Origin: Enterococcus devriesei
GTDB lineage: Bacteria; Bacillota; Bacilli; Lactobacillales; Enterococcaceae
Direction: 5' to 3'
DNA length: 64,000 nt
Assembly (NCBI RefSeq): GCF_001885905.1
Contig: NZ_JXKM01000001.1
Span: 481,989-545,988, forward strand
The position numbers and the translations under genes were made by a program. A model generated the notes under the pieces. The model was not told the DNA's origin, ran no database searches, and was given only the letters and a program-made list of their open reading frames with translations. Below are positions 7,847-15,954 of the stretch, piece by piece. Positions within the stretch are counted from its first letter, which is position 1, and every line of letters begins with the position of its first letter.

Positions 7847-8566
7847 ATGGGACGTAAGTGGGCGAACATCGTAGCGAAGAAGACTGCGAAGGATGCAAAC
7901 AATAGTAAAATTTACGCAAAATTTGGGATCGAAATTTATGCAGCAGCAAAATCAGGAGACCCTGATCCGCATGCCAACCAAAAATTGCGTTTCGTTATTG
8001 AACGGGCGAAAACTTATAATGTACCAAAACATATCATTGATCGTGCGATCGAAAAAGCGAAAGGCTCCGGCGACGAAACGTTCCAAGAACTACGCTATGA
8101 AGGCTTCGGCCCGAACGGTTCAATGGTCATCGTTGATGCCTTGACGAATAATGTCAATCGGACTGCGTCTGATGTCCGTGCGGCCTTTGGTAAAAACGGC
8201 GGAAACATGGGCGTTTCTGGCGCGGTTGCTTATATGTTCGACAATACTGCTTTATTCGGCTTTACTGGTGCTGATGCGGATGAAGTCTTGGAATATCTGA
8301 TGGAAAAAGAAATTGATGTTCGCGATGTTGTTGACGAAGATGGACAAATCATCGTTTATGGTGAACCAGAAGATTTCAATGAGATCCAAGCAGCTTTGAA
8401 GGAAAAGGGCATTACAGAATTTTCGATGGCTGAAATGCAAATGATTCCGCAAAACGAAGTAACGTTGACCGGTGATGACTTAGAAAAATTTGAAAAAATG
8501 ATCGACGTGTTAGATGAATTAGAAGATGTTCAACAAATCTATCATAACGTTGAGTTAGACGATTAA
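7847..8566 (+). CDS. yebC: YebC/PmpR family (TACO1-like) protein
   Basis: Cytoplasmic YebC/TACO1 family protein, 239 aa. The N terminus [15 protein letters not shown] and the [15 protein letters not shown] segment are highly conserved. Members have been described both as transcription regulators and as translation factors that relieve stalling at proline stretches. The role here cannot be told apart from sequence. It is monocistronic, with its own -10 and a convergent terminator towards helD. Confidence 0.92.
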   Translation: MGRKWANIVAKKTAKDANNSKIYAKFGIEIYAAAKSGDPDPHANQKLRFVIERAKTYNVPKHIIDRAIEKAKGSGDETFQELRYEGFGPNGSMVIVDALTNNVNRTASDVRAAFGKNGGNMGVSGAVAYMFDNTALFGFTGADADEVLEYLMEKEIDVRDVVDEDGQIIVYGEPEDFNEIQAALKEKGITEFSMAEMQMIPQNEVTLTGDDLEKFEKMIDVLDELEDVQQIYHNVELDD

Positions 8567-8575
8567 AAAAATAAA

Positions 8576-8620
8576 GGAGACGAGGAAATTATTTTTCCCC
8601 GCCTCCTTCTTTTTTTTTAC
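8576..8620 (-). terminator. Convergent terminator between yebC and helD
   Basis: On the minus strand GGAGGCGGGG pairs with CCTCGTCTCC through G-U wobbles and is followed by a T-rich run, so it serves helD best. On the plus strand the stem has two A-C mismatches but is followed by a long T run, so partial bidirectional activity is likely. Confidence 0.7.
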
Positions 8621-10900
8621 TTAAATCGCTTTTTCTTGATAAAGTGTTTCTGGTATTTGTTCTAGTAACGGACTCTTTTGATCAACCACCAGCAGATTCA
8701 ATTCATGCATCGCACGGGTGCAGACGGTGTATAAAATCAGCTTGTCTTGTTCCGTGTGATAATTTTCCGGTGAGACGTTCCAAGCAAAGACGCGATCAAA
8801 TTCTAACCCCTTGGCTAAGTAAGTAGGAATAATAATCAGACTCTTCTTCATGAAGTCTTCGCCATCTGTCAGCAGCTGGACTTGGTCTTTTTGTTCTGGC
8901 GTCAATTGGTTATAAAGGTCTTGGCATTCTTCCACGGTCTTCGCAATGATCGCGGTGCGCCAATATTTTGCCAGTTCTTTTGTTTCCTCGATTTGTTGAA
9001 CCAACCCGTCGATCATTTGACGTTTTTCATTGGCATAATAAATATTCGGCAAATCGCCCACGCGAGCAGTAAGTTCTACCCGATTTTCTTGGGTCAAAAA
9101 TTGATTGGCAAAATTAGTGATCTCTTCAGTGGAACGATAACTTGTGGTCAGCTCAAAATGCGTCAATTCTTGCTCAGGAAAAATCTCCGCCAATGAATGA
9201 ACCATACTTTCATTGCCAAAAACTTTTTGATTCAAGTCACCGCATAATGTGTAGGTTGCTTTGGGATACAAATGTTTCAACAAAGCGACTTGTGCCGGTG
9301 AAAAGTCCTGCATCTCATCAATGAAGATAAAACGCGCCTTTTGTCTAACATCCAGTGGATGGATCGCCTTCATTAATAGAAACAATAAGGTGCCATCTTC
9401 CAAGCTGATGTCCTTGCGTTTGAAATCTTGCAGTAATTCCGTTTGCATCGTTTTCCAATTTTCTTCCGTCAATTGATAGTGTTCCAATAAACTACTTGGG
9501 ACCTGTTGCAGAAAATGCAGATATTGTTTCGCATAATTGATAAAACCGAAACGATTGATTTGGCGGCGTAAAGGACGGAATTTCTTTCGGACAATTTTTT
9601 GTGTCATTTGGCGACGCAATCGACGCTCCGCCTTTTCAGAATCTTCCATATCGGGATTATTGACAAAGACCGCATCGACTAATTCGTCGGCCGCTTTCTT
9701 TGCCCAATCCTTTTTCATCTCATCCTTTTCCAAGCCACCCAATTTCTTCAAAAGCTTCGTTTGTAGCAGTTGCATTCGTTGATACATCGGCAAACTAGGG
9801 TTGGCTTCTTGATACCAGTTGCGGATTTGCTGCTTAGAAATCAGCACATCTTGCTTTAGCTTCAAATCACGGAACAAAGGACCAAAATCAGAAATTTGCT
9901 CCACGTAACGATACAGTGATTGAACAATGGCAAAACTACTTTTCGCTCTTAAGACGCGATCATCTTGACCAGAAAGGAAGACTTCTTCATGACTTTCCTC
10001 CGTATGGATCTGATAGGTCGGCAATAACGCGGCTAAGAAGGTTTTGAAAGTTTCCGTCGGTATCCCGCTTTCACCAAGAGAAGGCAGGACAGTTGAAATG
10101 TAATCTGAAAAAATATGGTTTGGCGAGAACAGCAATACTTGTTCGTTATCTAGCCATTTGCGATTATGATAAAGCAGATAGGCAACTCGCTGCAGCAAAG
10201 CAGAAGTTTTTCCGCTGCCGGCAATTCCTTCTACAACTAAGACTTTGCTTCTAGTGTCGCGGATGATCTCATTTTGCGAACGTTGGATCGTTGCCACGAT
10301 ATTTTTCATATGGTTCGAAGAGGCTTCGTCTAAAATTTCTAATAAGAAATCATCATTGATTGCTTCGGACGTATCCACCATTGATAAAATCTGACCTTCA
10401 CGAATCTTGAATTGTCGCTTCAATAATAATTCAATGGGAATGATCGCATCATGAGCTTCATAATGGGTTTGACCTAGTGTGCCTTCATAATAAAGATTGG
10501 CGATGGGGGCCCGCCAGTCAATGACGATCGTTTCTTCTTTTGTATCTCTTAAAGAAGCGATTCCTAAATAAAGTGTCTCCGCTTCTTGGTCTTCTTTAAA
10601 ATCAATCCGAGCAAAGTAAGGATTTTGCCCCATTAGCTTAAGCACTTTTTGACGTTTTTCTTGTGAAGCGAAAGTTTGATAGCGTACTAACAACTCCTGC
10701 TCATGTTGGCGCGTCTCTGCCATCGTATCAGCTAGTGCTTCAAAGGAACCGGCTTGGATTTTTTGACCGGCATTTTCCAACATGTCGGTATCAAATTTTG
10801 ATTTTGTTTCCTTTTTTTGATTGTCCAAAAAAGCAATTTCTTGTTGGATTAAGGTGCTTGTCTGTTGGACGTGCTCTTGTTCGTACTCTCTAGCGTTCAT
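8621..10900 (-). CDS. helD: HelD-like superfamily 1 helicase (RNA polymerase recycling factor)
   Basis: UvrD/Rep-type SF1 ATPase of 759 aa. In Bacillota HelD binds RNA polymerase and removes nucleic acid from stalled complexes. An N-terminal ~200-residue helical arm (repeated basic/acidic stretches) precedes Walker A VVEGIAGSGKTSALL, near residue 223. Motif II is FIDEMQDFSPAQ and motif III CGDLNQKVFG; the C-terminal 2A domain contains TSYRSTEEI and a terminal VCTRAMHEL motif. AAAGGAGG lies 7 nt before the start ATG. It is a single gene on the minus strand. Confidence 0.9.
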   Translation of the reverse strand: MNAREYEQEHVQQTSTLIQQEIAFLDNQKKETKSKFDTDMLENAGQKIQAGSFEALADTMAETRQHEQELLVRYQTFASQEKRQKVLKLMGQNPYFARIDFKEDQEAETLYLGIASLRDTKEETIVIDWRAPIANLYYEGTLGQTHYEAHDAIIPIELLLKRQFKIREGQILSMVDTSEAINDDFLLEILDEASSNHMKNIVATIQRSQNEIIRDTRSKVLVVEGIAGSGKTSALLQRVAYLLYHNRKWLDNEQVLLFSPNHIFSDYISTVLPSLGESGIPTETFKTFLAALLPTYQIHTEESHEEVFLSGQDDRVLRAKSSFAIVQSLYRYVEQISDFGPLFRDLKLKQDVLISKQQIRNWYQEANPSLPMYQRMQLLQTKLLKKLGGLEKDEMKKDWAKKAADELVDAVFVNNPDMEDSEKAERRLRRQMTQKIVRKKFRPLRRQINRFGFINYAKQYLHFLQQVPSSLLEHYQLTEENWKTMQTELLQDFKRKDISLEDGTLLFLLMKAIHPLDVRQKARFIFIDEMQDFSPAQVALLKHLYPKATYTLCGDLNQKVFGNESMVHSLAEIFPEQELTHFELTTSYRSTEEITNFANQFLTQENRVELTARVGDLPNIYYANEKRQMIDGLVQQIEETKELAKYWRTAIIAKTVEECQDLYNQLTPEQKDQVQLLTDGEDFMKKSLIIIPTYLAKGLEFDRVFAWNVSPENYHTEQDKLILYTVCTRAMHELNLLVVDQKSPLLEQIPETLYQEKAI

Positions 10901-11008
10901 TGAGCATCCTCCTTTGTTTTTTCCATCAAACTGTTTTTAACAGCATAATAGTATAGCACAGAAGGGCGGAGAGAAGCAAAAGGCTGAATTTGACAGAAAT
11001 CAGCAAAA

Positions 11009-11041
11009 AGGAGCTAGGACATTAATATAATCCTAGCTCCT
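11009..11041 (-). terminator. Perfect 11-bp hairpin, likely terminator for the VOC genes
   Basis: AGGAGCTAGGA / TCCTAGCTCCT around an 11-nt loop. On the minus strand it is followed by TTTTGC, placing it as the end of the 12570-to-11276 transcript. Confidence 0.65.
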
Positions 11042-11275
11042 ATTCATGTGTAAACAGTGGTCCAGAAGTAGCTTCTTCGGAAATAAACCGAAATTTTACA
11101 AAAATTTGCGGAGCACCAAGTAGGAACACTCAACATCAACGCTAGAAGTGTTGCGTTTCCTAGCTATTTTTGAAAATCCCGTCTTATTGTTGTGAAACAG
11201 TCCCTCCTTGGTGCTCGAAACTGAAGACTTCGGTCCTAACCTTGATTCATCGCTCCTATTCAACACAATTCAACG
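11042..11275. other. Structured intergenic segment with nested inverted repeats
   Basis: GAGCACCAAG near 11114 pairs with CTTGGTGCTC near 11209. Inside this lies TAGGAACAC, matching GTG...TTCCTA about 30 nt later. Outside it are GAAG/CTTC-rich arms. No convincing ORF or T-tract is present. It is either a long 3' UTR structure of the VOC operon or an element of unknown kind; the remaining gap up to helD (10901-11008) shows nothing else. Confidence 0.4.
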
Positions 11276-12142
11276 CTATTCAATGCCATCATGGGCTCGC
11301 TGCATCTTAGCGAGATCAATTTTTTTCATTTCATACATTGCTAATGTCGCACGCTTGGCTTTTTCCTGATCAGGATCACGAAGCATGTCGTCTAGCTGGC
11401 TACTGGCTGTTTGCCAATAAACGCCGTATTTATCTTCCATCCAGCCACAGGGCCATTCTTTGCCTTCTTTCGTAATCGCCTCCCAAGCTTCATCAATATC
11501 TGCTTGGCCTTTGTAATACAAATAGAATGAATTCGCCATTGAGAAATCAAAAGGCTGTTTCTCCGGTCTATCCATAATAATCAAATCTTGCCCTCGAAGC
11601 TGAAAGCCAGCTGCTCGTAAACGTTCTTCCTTTCCTTTGATCATAAAGTTTAGTTTGCCGCCAAAAATTTCGATCCATTCATCAATTGCGGCCTGCGCTA
11701 GGCCATAGTTTTGATTGGCGAACATGATACAAGGGAGGATCGTTTGCAAATTATCCCACAGCCGAACTTGCCAAGAAAAACCGAAGCGGTCAGTTGTCCA
11801 GCCGAATTTTCCAAGTTCAGGATAATCGGTTAAGGGCATCAACGTTTCGCCTTGACTATTCAACTGATCCCAGACAAATTGTAATTGTTGCTCATTCTCA
11901 CAATTGACAACATAGGAAATCGCTGGTGTTGGTTTGAACGTATCGTCACCGTTCAATAGCATGATCTCACAGCCAGCTAACTCCAAAGTAATAGTCAACG
12001 TATCCCCAATTTTCCCATGATCATCGGTTACATAATAAAAGGTTTCTTTTCTGTGACTATCTTCAAAGGTTTCTAAGTAAAAGTTTGCAGCTGCCTCAGC
12101 ATTGTGATCAAACCAAAGACAGCAGCCAAATTGATGTTCCAT
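11276..12142 (-). CDS. Tandem VOC/PhnB-like domain protein
   Basis: A 288-aa cytoplasmic protein made of two glyoxalase/PhnB-like halves of about 140 residues (EHQFGCCLWFDHNAEAAANF, and LPCIMFANQNYGLAQAAIDE in the second half). Each carries the KYGVYW- or RFGFSW-type end typical of the '3-demethylubiquinone-9 3-methyltransferase-like' VOC group. Known functions of the superfamily range from metal-dependent isomerases to antibiotic binding; none can be assigned. It lies 17 nt downstream of another VOC gene, so the pair is one operon. SD is AAAGGATG. Confidence 0.8.
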   Translation of the reverse strand: MEHQFGCCLWFDHNAEAAANFYLETFEDSHRKETFYYVTDDHGKIGDTLTITLELAGCEIMLLNGDDTFKPTPAISYVVNCENEQQLQFVWDQLNSQGETLMPLTDYPELGKFGWTTDRFGFSWQVRLWDNLQTILPCIMFANQNYGLAQAAIDEWIEIFGGKLNFMIKGKEERLRAAGFQLRGQDLIIMDRPEKQPFDFSMANSFYLYYKGQADIDEAWEAITKEGKEWPCGWMEDKYGVYWQTASSQLDDMLRDPDQEKAKRATLAMYEMKKIDLAKMQRAHDGIE

Positions 12143-12159
12143 GATCGTTCATCCTTTCT

Positions 12160-12570
12160 CTAATAGAGATTGATATGCCACATGACACCATATTGATCCT
12201 TGACCATTCCATATAATTTTGCCCAAAAAGTTTTCTCTAACGGCAACAAAATTGCTCCTTCTTCAGTGAGACGACGGAAGATTTTCGTTGCTTCTTCAAC
12301 AGTGAGGGCGTTAAAAACTAAAGCGACATTATTTCCAACGACGATTGGTGGAGCCAGACCCTCTGGACTATCTGAAATCATGACATTTGTATCATTCAAT
12401 TTAAGGCTAGCGTTCAGAACTAAATCTTTGAACTTGTCATTCAGCGGATGCTGTTCATCTTGAGGCATTTGACCGAAAGTCATCACCTGCGCTGGCTCGG
12501 TTTCGAAAACTTCTTCATAAAATGCGATGGCTTCTCTGGCTTGGTCAGCAAAATGTAAATAGATATCCAT
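12160..12570 (-). CDS. VOC/PhnB-like protein
   Basis: Single-domain glyoxalase-fold protein, 136 aa (IYLHFADQAREAIAFYEEVF at the start, KDQYGVMWHINLY at the end). It is the first gene of a two-gene minus-strand operon with a tandem-domain paralogue. CGGAGGAG precedes the ATG. PhnB itself is not implied; the family annotation is by fold only. Confidence 0.82.
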   Translation of the reverse strand: MDIYLHFADQAREAIAFYEEVFETEPAQVMTFGQMPQDEQHPLNDKFKDLVLNASLKLNDTNVMISDSPEGLAPPIVVGNNVALVFNALTVEEATKIFRRLTEEGAILLPLEKTFWAKLYGMVKDQYGVMWHINLY

Positions 12571-12676
12571 GTGAACTCCTCCGTTCTTATTGCTTCACTT
12601 TACCACGAAGAAAGGGCTATCAATAACATTTTGCTCTGTCAGAATTTTTATTTTGACGAATAGAAATGAAATCAGT

Positions 12677-12883
12677 ATGCTGAAGGTAACAGGAGAGGAG
12701 CGCAAAGTATTGGATGCATTCAGACTTGGTGAAGGAGTCACGGTGACGACTGGACCTTTACAGGGAATCTATGGCGTAATTGTCTTTTATGATCAGCAGC
12801 AAAAACGCTACTTGGTCCGGTTTACAGGACAGCAGCAGTTATATTTTAGTCCCGAGGAGATTATTTTATGGTCTAAAAAATAG
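12677..12883 (+). CDS. Small KOW-like protein of unknown function
   Basis: A 68-aa protein. Residues about 20-50 (VTVTTGPLQGIYGVIVFYD, then RYLVRF) resemble a KOW motif of NusG/ribosomal L24-type proteins: a glycine-rich turn between two beta strands. I placed the start at ATG 12677; upstream in-frame codons to 12590 look non-coding. The SD is weak. It is divergent from the VOC operon and followed by a terminator. No function is proposed. Confidence 0.6.
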   Translation: MLKVTGEERKVLDAFRLGEGVTVTTGPLQGIYGVIVFYDQQQKRYLVRFTGQQQLYFSPEEIILWSKK

Positions 12884-12912
12884 GGGATACGATTGATCCC
12901 TTATTTTTTATT
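12884..12912 (+). terminator. Intrinsic terminator after the KOW-like gene
   Basis: GGGAT / ATCCC short stem followed by TTATTTTTTATTT. Confidence 0.6.
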
Positions 12913-12963
12913 TAATTGTGTTAAAATTAGGCGAAGTAATAAAAATAAGAGGAGTGATTCATC

Positions 12964-13140
12964 ATGCCATTTGTACACATCGAATTAGTAGAAGGCAGAA
13001 CACAAGAACAGTTAACAAAAATGGTGGAAGAAGTAACAGAGGCGGTATCAAGAACAGCTGGTGCACCAAAGGAAAACATCCACGTCATTATTAATGAAAT
13101 GCAAAAAGATCGCTATGCGCAAGGCGGCAAATGGAAATAA
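12964..13140 (+). CDS. 4-oxalocrotonate tautomerase-like protein
   Basis: A 58-aa tautomerase-superfamily protein. After Met removal the catalytic Pro1 is exposed ([13 protein letters not shown]), and an Arg lies in the VEGRT turn. [17 protein letters not shown] is the family end. Such proteins form homohexamers of beta-alpha-beta units. AGAGGAGTG precedes ATG 12964. It sits alone before the thrS leader; the physiological substrate of the Bacillota members is not known. Confidence 0.9.
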   Translation: MPFVHIELVEGRTQEQLTKMVEEVTEAVSRTAGAPKENIHVIINEMQKDRYAQGGKWK

Positions 13141-13152
13141 TAAATGTTGTAC

Positions 13153-13182
13153 TTGCTTTTTAAATCAATAAGTGTTTATAAT
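13153..13182 (+). promoter_or_regulatory. Promoter of the thrS T-box leader
   Basis: -35-like TTGCTT (13153-13158) and -10 TATAAT (13177-13182) with an 18-bp spacer. Confidence 0.65.
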
Positions 13183-13188
13183 GTGTTT

Positions 13189-13420
13189 GTAATTGATTGA
13201 TGAAGAAAGACACCTGAACTTGAAGGCTGTTTAGCAGAGAGGAAAAGCACGGCTGAAACTTTTCCAGACAAGCGCGAGGGATGACCACTTTCAAAGACTC
13301 CTGTTAAATGCAGGGGCGGACAGCGCCGTTATCGCTTGTGAGGGACAGAAATTCTGTCCAAAGATTAGGTGGAACCACGTTTATTCGTCCTAGTACCGTT
13401 ACGGTACTAGGACTTTTTTT
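13189..13420 (+). promoter_or_regulatory. T-box riboswitch, threonine type
   Basis: Leader RNA that senses uncharged tRNA(Thr). The T-box core TGGAACCACG lies at 13370-13379. The likely specifier codon ACC (Thr) is at 13284-13286, in the same context (GATG-NNN-ACTTT) as the CGC specifier of the argS leader below. The terminator hairpin is GTCCTAGTACCGT-T-ACGGTACTAGGAC (13387-13413) plus seven T residues. Confidence 0.93.
13387..13420 (+). terminator. T-box terminator upstream of thrS
   Basis: Perfect 13-bp palindromic stem with a 1-nt centre as DNA, folding as a shorter-stem hairpin in RNA, followed by T7. It is part of the T-box switch. Confidence 0.9.
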
Positions 13421-13463
13421 GTTAGTTCTACTTTCAGCTTTAGTTGAATTAGTAGGATGATAG
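13419..13463 (+). repeat. Dispersed stem-loop repeat, short form (copy 3)
   Basis: TTGTTA-G-TTCTACT (13419-13432) pairs with AGTAGGA-TGATAG (13451-13463) using wobbles, with one bulged G and an 18-nt loop. It starts in the T-tract of the T-box terminator and therefore lies inside the thrS mRNA only when the terminator is read through. It is followed by GCGTACGAGA, as in copy 1. The remainder to the thrS SD shows nothing. Confidence 0.75.
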
Positions 13464-13574
13464 GCGTACGAGAATCTGTTGAATGGTATCTAAACTTCAC
13501 TTGCCTAACAAGAAAACAAACGTGTTCAAGCTTCTTTTTTCTATCAATCAAAACTAATAAGGGGGAACTACAGG

Positions 13575-15521
13575 ATGGTAAAAATTTCATTTCCAGATGG
13601 ATCAGCAAAAGAATTTGACAACGGTGTAACTGGTTTAGAAATCGCAAAAAGTATTTCTAGCTCATTAGCCAAAAAAGCCTTAGCCGTTGTAGTGAACGGT
13701 CAATTAGAAGATTTGAATCGTGCAATTGAAGAAGACGCGGAATTAAAAATCGTGACTGAAAGTGATGAAGAAGCCTTACCATTAATGCGTCATTCAAGCG
13801 CTCATTTAATGGCACAAGCAATCCGTCGTTTATTTCCTAACATGCACTTTGGCGTAGGACCAGCCATCGATTCTGGTTTCTACTATGATACAGATAATGG
13901 AGAAGGCGACCAAATCAGCGAAGAAGACTTCCCGGCAATCGAAAAAGAAATGAAGAAGATCGTCAAAGAAAACTTACCGATCGAACGTAAAGTCATGAGC
14001 CGTCAAGAAGCGCTAGATTTCTTCAGCTATGATCCTTACAAAGTAGAATTGATTACTGATCTACCAGAAGATGAAGTGATTACAGCCTATACACAAGGTG
14101 AATTCACTGACTTATGTCGTGGACCACACGTTCCTTCAACTGGAAAAATCAAAGTCTTCAAATTATTATCAGTAGCGGGCGCTTACTGGCGTGGAAATTC
14201 TGATAACCAAATGATGCAACGAATCTATGGAACAGCGTTCTTCAATCAAGCGGATCTAGATCATTTCTTGAAAATGCGTGAAGAAGCCAAAGAACGTGAC
14301 CACCGTAAATTAGGGAAAGAATTAGACCTATTTATGATCTCACAAGAAGTGGGTTCAGGCTTGCCATTCTGGTTACCAAAAGGCGCAACAATCCGCCGCG
14401 TGATCGAACGTTATATCGTTGATAAAGAAATTTCAATGGGCTATGAACACGTTTATACGCCAGTTCTTGCGGACACTGGCTTGTACAAAACTTCTGGTCA
14501 CTGGGATCACTATAAAGACGATATGTTCCCAATCATGGATATGGGAGACGGTGAGGAATCATTAGTCTTACGTCCAATGAACTGTCCACATCACATGATG
14601 ATTTATAAAAATCACATTCACTCATACCGTGAGTTGCCAATTCGTTTAGCTGAACTTGGGATGGATCACCGTTATGAAAAATCTGGTGCTTTGTCTGGGT
14701 TGCAACGTGTTCGTGAAATGACGATGAACGATGCCCACATCTTTGTTCGTCCCGATCAAATTAAAGAGGAATTCCGCCGTACATTAGACTTGATCTTGGA
14801 AGTGTATAAAGACTTTGGCTTTGAAGATTATCGTTTCCGTTTAAGCTACCGTGATCCTGAAAATACGGAAAAATACTTCGACGATGATGCGATGTGGGAA
14901 AATTCACAACGGTTATTGAAAGAAGTTATGGATGAATCAGGCTTTGATTACTTTGAAGCTGATGGTGAAGCAGCCTTTTACGGTCCTAAATTGGATGTCC
15001 AAGTCCAAACTGCTTTAGGAACAGAAGAAACGTTATCTACGATCCAATTTGACTTCCTATTACCAGAACGTTTTGAATTGTCTTACATTGGTGAAGATGG
15101 TAAAGAACATCGCCCAGTTGTCGTTCACCGCAGCGTCGTTTCAACAATGGAACGCTTCACTGCTTACTTGATCGAACAATACAAAGGTGCGTTTCCAACT
15201 TGGTTGGCTCCAGAACAAGTGGCCATCTTACCGGTATCTCCAGAACACCATGGTGATTATGCCTATGAAGTGAAGGACCGTTTGATGCGCGAAGGCGTTC
15301 GAGTGGAAGTGGATGACCGTAATGAAAAACTTGGTTACAAGATTCGTCAAGCACAGACACAAAAAATTCCTTATCTATTAGTCATTGGCGATAAAGAAGT
15401 GGAAAGTGCGACAGTCAACGTCCGTCGCTATGGTAGCGAAGACCAAGAAGTTCAAGAGTTAAATCTATTCGTTGATGCAATCAAAGACGATATCGACAAT
15501 ATGAGTCGTAACCAAGATTAA
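13575..15521 (+). CDS. thrS: Threonine-tRNA ligase
   Basis: Class II aminoacyl-tRNA synthetase of 648 aa, full length. It has an N-terminal TGS domain ([14 protein letters not shown], residues 1-60) and an editing/SAD domain with [13 protein letters not shown] and [10 protein letters not shown]. The catalytic core carries the zinc ligands (MNCPHHM, then HRYEKSG), and the anticodon-binding domain follows near residue 540. AAGGGGGA precedes ATG 13575. Expression is governed by the T-box leader upstream. Confidence 0.97.
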   Translation: MVKISFPDGSAKEFDNGVTGLEIAKSISSSLAKKALAVVVNGQLEDLNRAIEEDAELKIVTESDEEALPLMRHSSAHLMAQAIRRLFPNMHFGVGPAIDSGFYYDTDNGEGDQISEEDFPAIEKEMKKIVKENLPIERKVMSRQEALDFFSYDPYKVELITDLPEDEVITAYTQGEFTDLCRGPHVPSTGKIKVFKLLSVAGAYWRGNSDNQMMQRIYGTAFFNQADLDHFLKMREEAKERDHRKLGKELDLFMISQEVGSGLPFWLPKGATIRRVIERYIVDKEISMGYEHVYTPVLADTGLYKTSGHWDHYKDDMFPIMDMGDGEESLVLRPMNCPHHMMIYKNHIHSYRELPIRLAELGMDHRYEKSGALSGLQRVREMTMNDAHIFVRPDQIKEEFRRTLDLILEVYKDFGFEDYRFRLSYRDPENTEKYFDDDAMWENSQRLLKEVMDESGFDYFEADGEAAFYGPKLDVQVQTALGTEETLSTIQFDFLLPERFELSYIGEDGKEHRPVVVHRSVVSTMERFTAYLIEQYKGAFPTWLAPEQVAILPVSPEHHGDYAYEVKDRLMREGVRVEVDDRNEKLGYKIRQAQTQKIPYLLVIGDKEVESATVNVRRYGSEDQEVQELNLFVDAIKDDIDNMSRNQD

Positions 15522-15540
15522 TCGCATATACGATACATTT

Positions 15541-15573
15541 GATCCGGTGAGGAAACTCACCGGATTTTTTATT
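15541..15573 (+). terminator. Intrinsic terminator of thrS
   Basis: TCCGGTGAG / CTCACCGGA stem with a GAAA-type loop and a T-rich tail. The rest of the gap to the next gene (15574-15954) is AT-rich. It holds a short GTGTGAAACAC palindrome at 15810 and a TACAAT -10-like box at 15913, but no convincing gene. Confidence 0.9.
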
Positions 15574-15954
15574 TAGTTATCAAAAGATCATAAAGATTGT
15601 TTTTAATAGAAGAAAAAAGCAGAAATTCATGGTGATAATTCATTTGTGGAAAACTTTTTAAAGAAAATGCGTCAAACCCGCTTTTTGAAATTTTGAGTTT
15701 TCCACAGAAAGAGTAAGTTGAGAATGTTTCACGGAAAATGAATTTTTTGTTAAGTGGAAACGATGAATTTTCGCGGATTAATTTGTCAAATAAAAAAATT
15801 ATCATATCAGTGTGAAACACTCTCTGCTTTTCTATTATAAAAAAGTGACTGAAGTTTTTAAACTATGGTAAAGGTCATACGATTAATCCTTTTTAAAAAA
15901 CATATTTTCGGCTACAATAAGACAAGTAACTGTCGAAATGGAAGGAACGTATGA

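Noticed and set aside
11061-11076. 16-nt sequence TCCAGAAGTAGCTTCT repeated inverted at 28555-28570
   Set aside because: One 16-mer match is expected by chance in 64 kb on both strands, and the flanks do not extend the similarity.
15569-15820. Minus-strand frame of 83 codons in the thrS-PBP gap
   Set aside because: AT-rich composition, Phe/Ser/Lys-biased residues, no SD, and it runs into the thrS terminator; looks non-coding.
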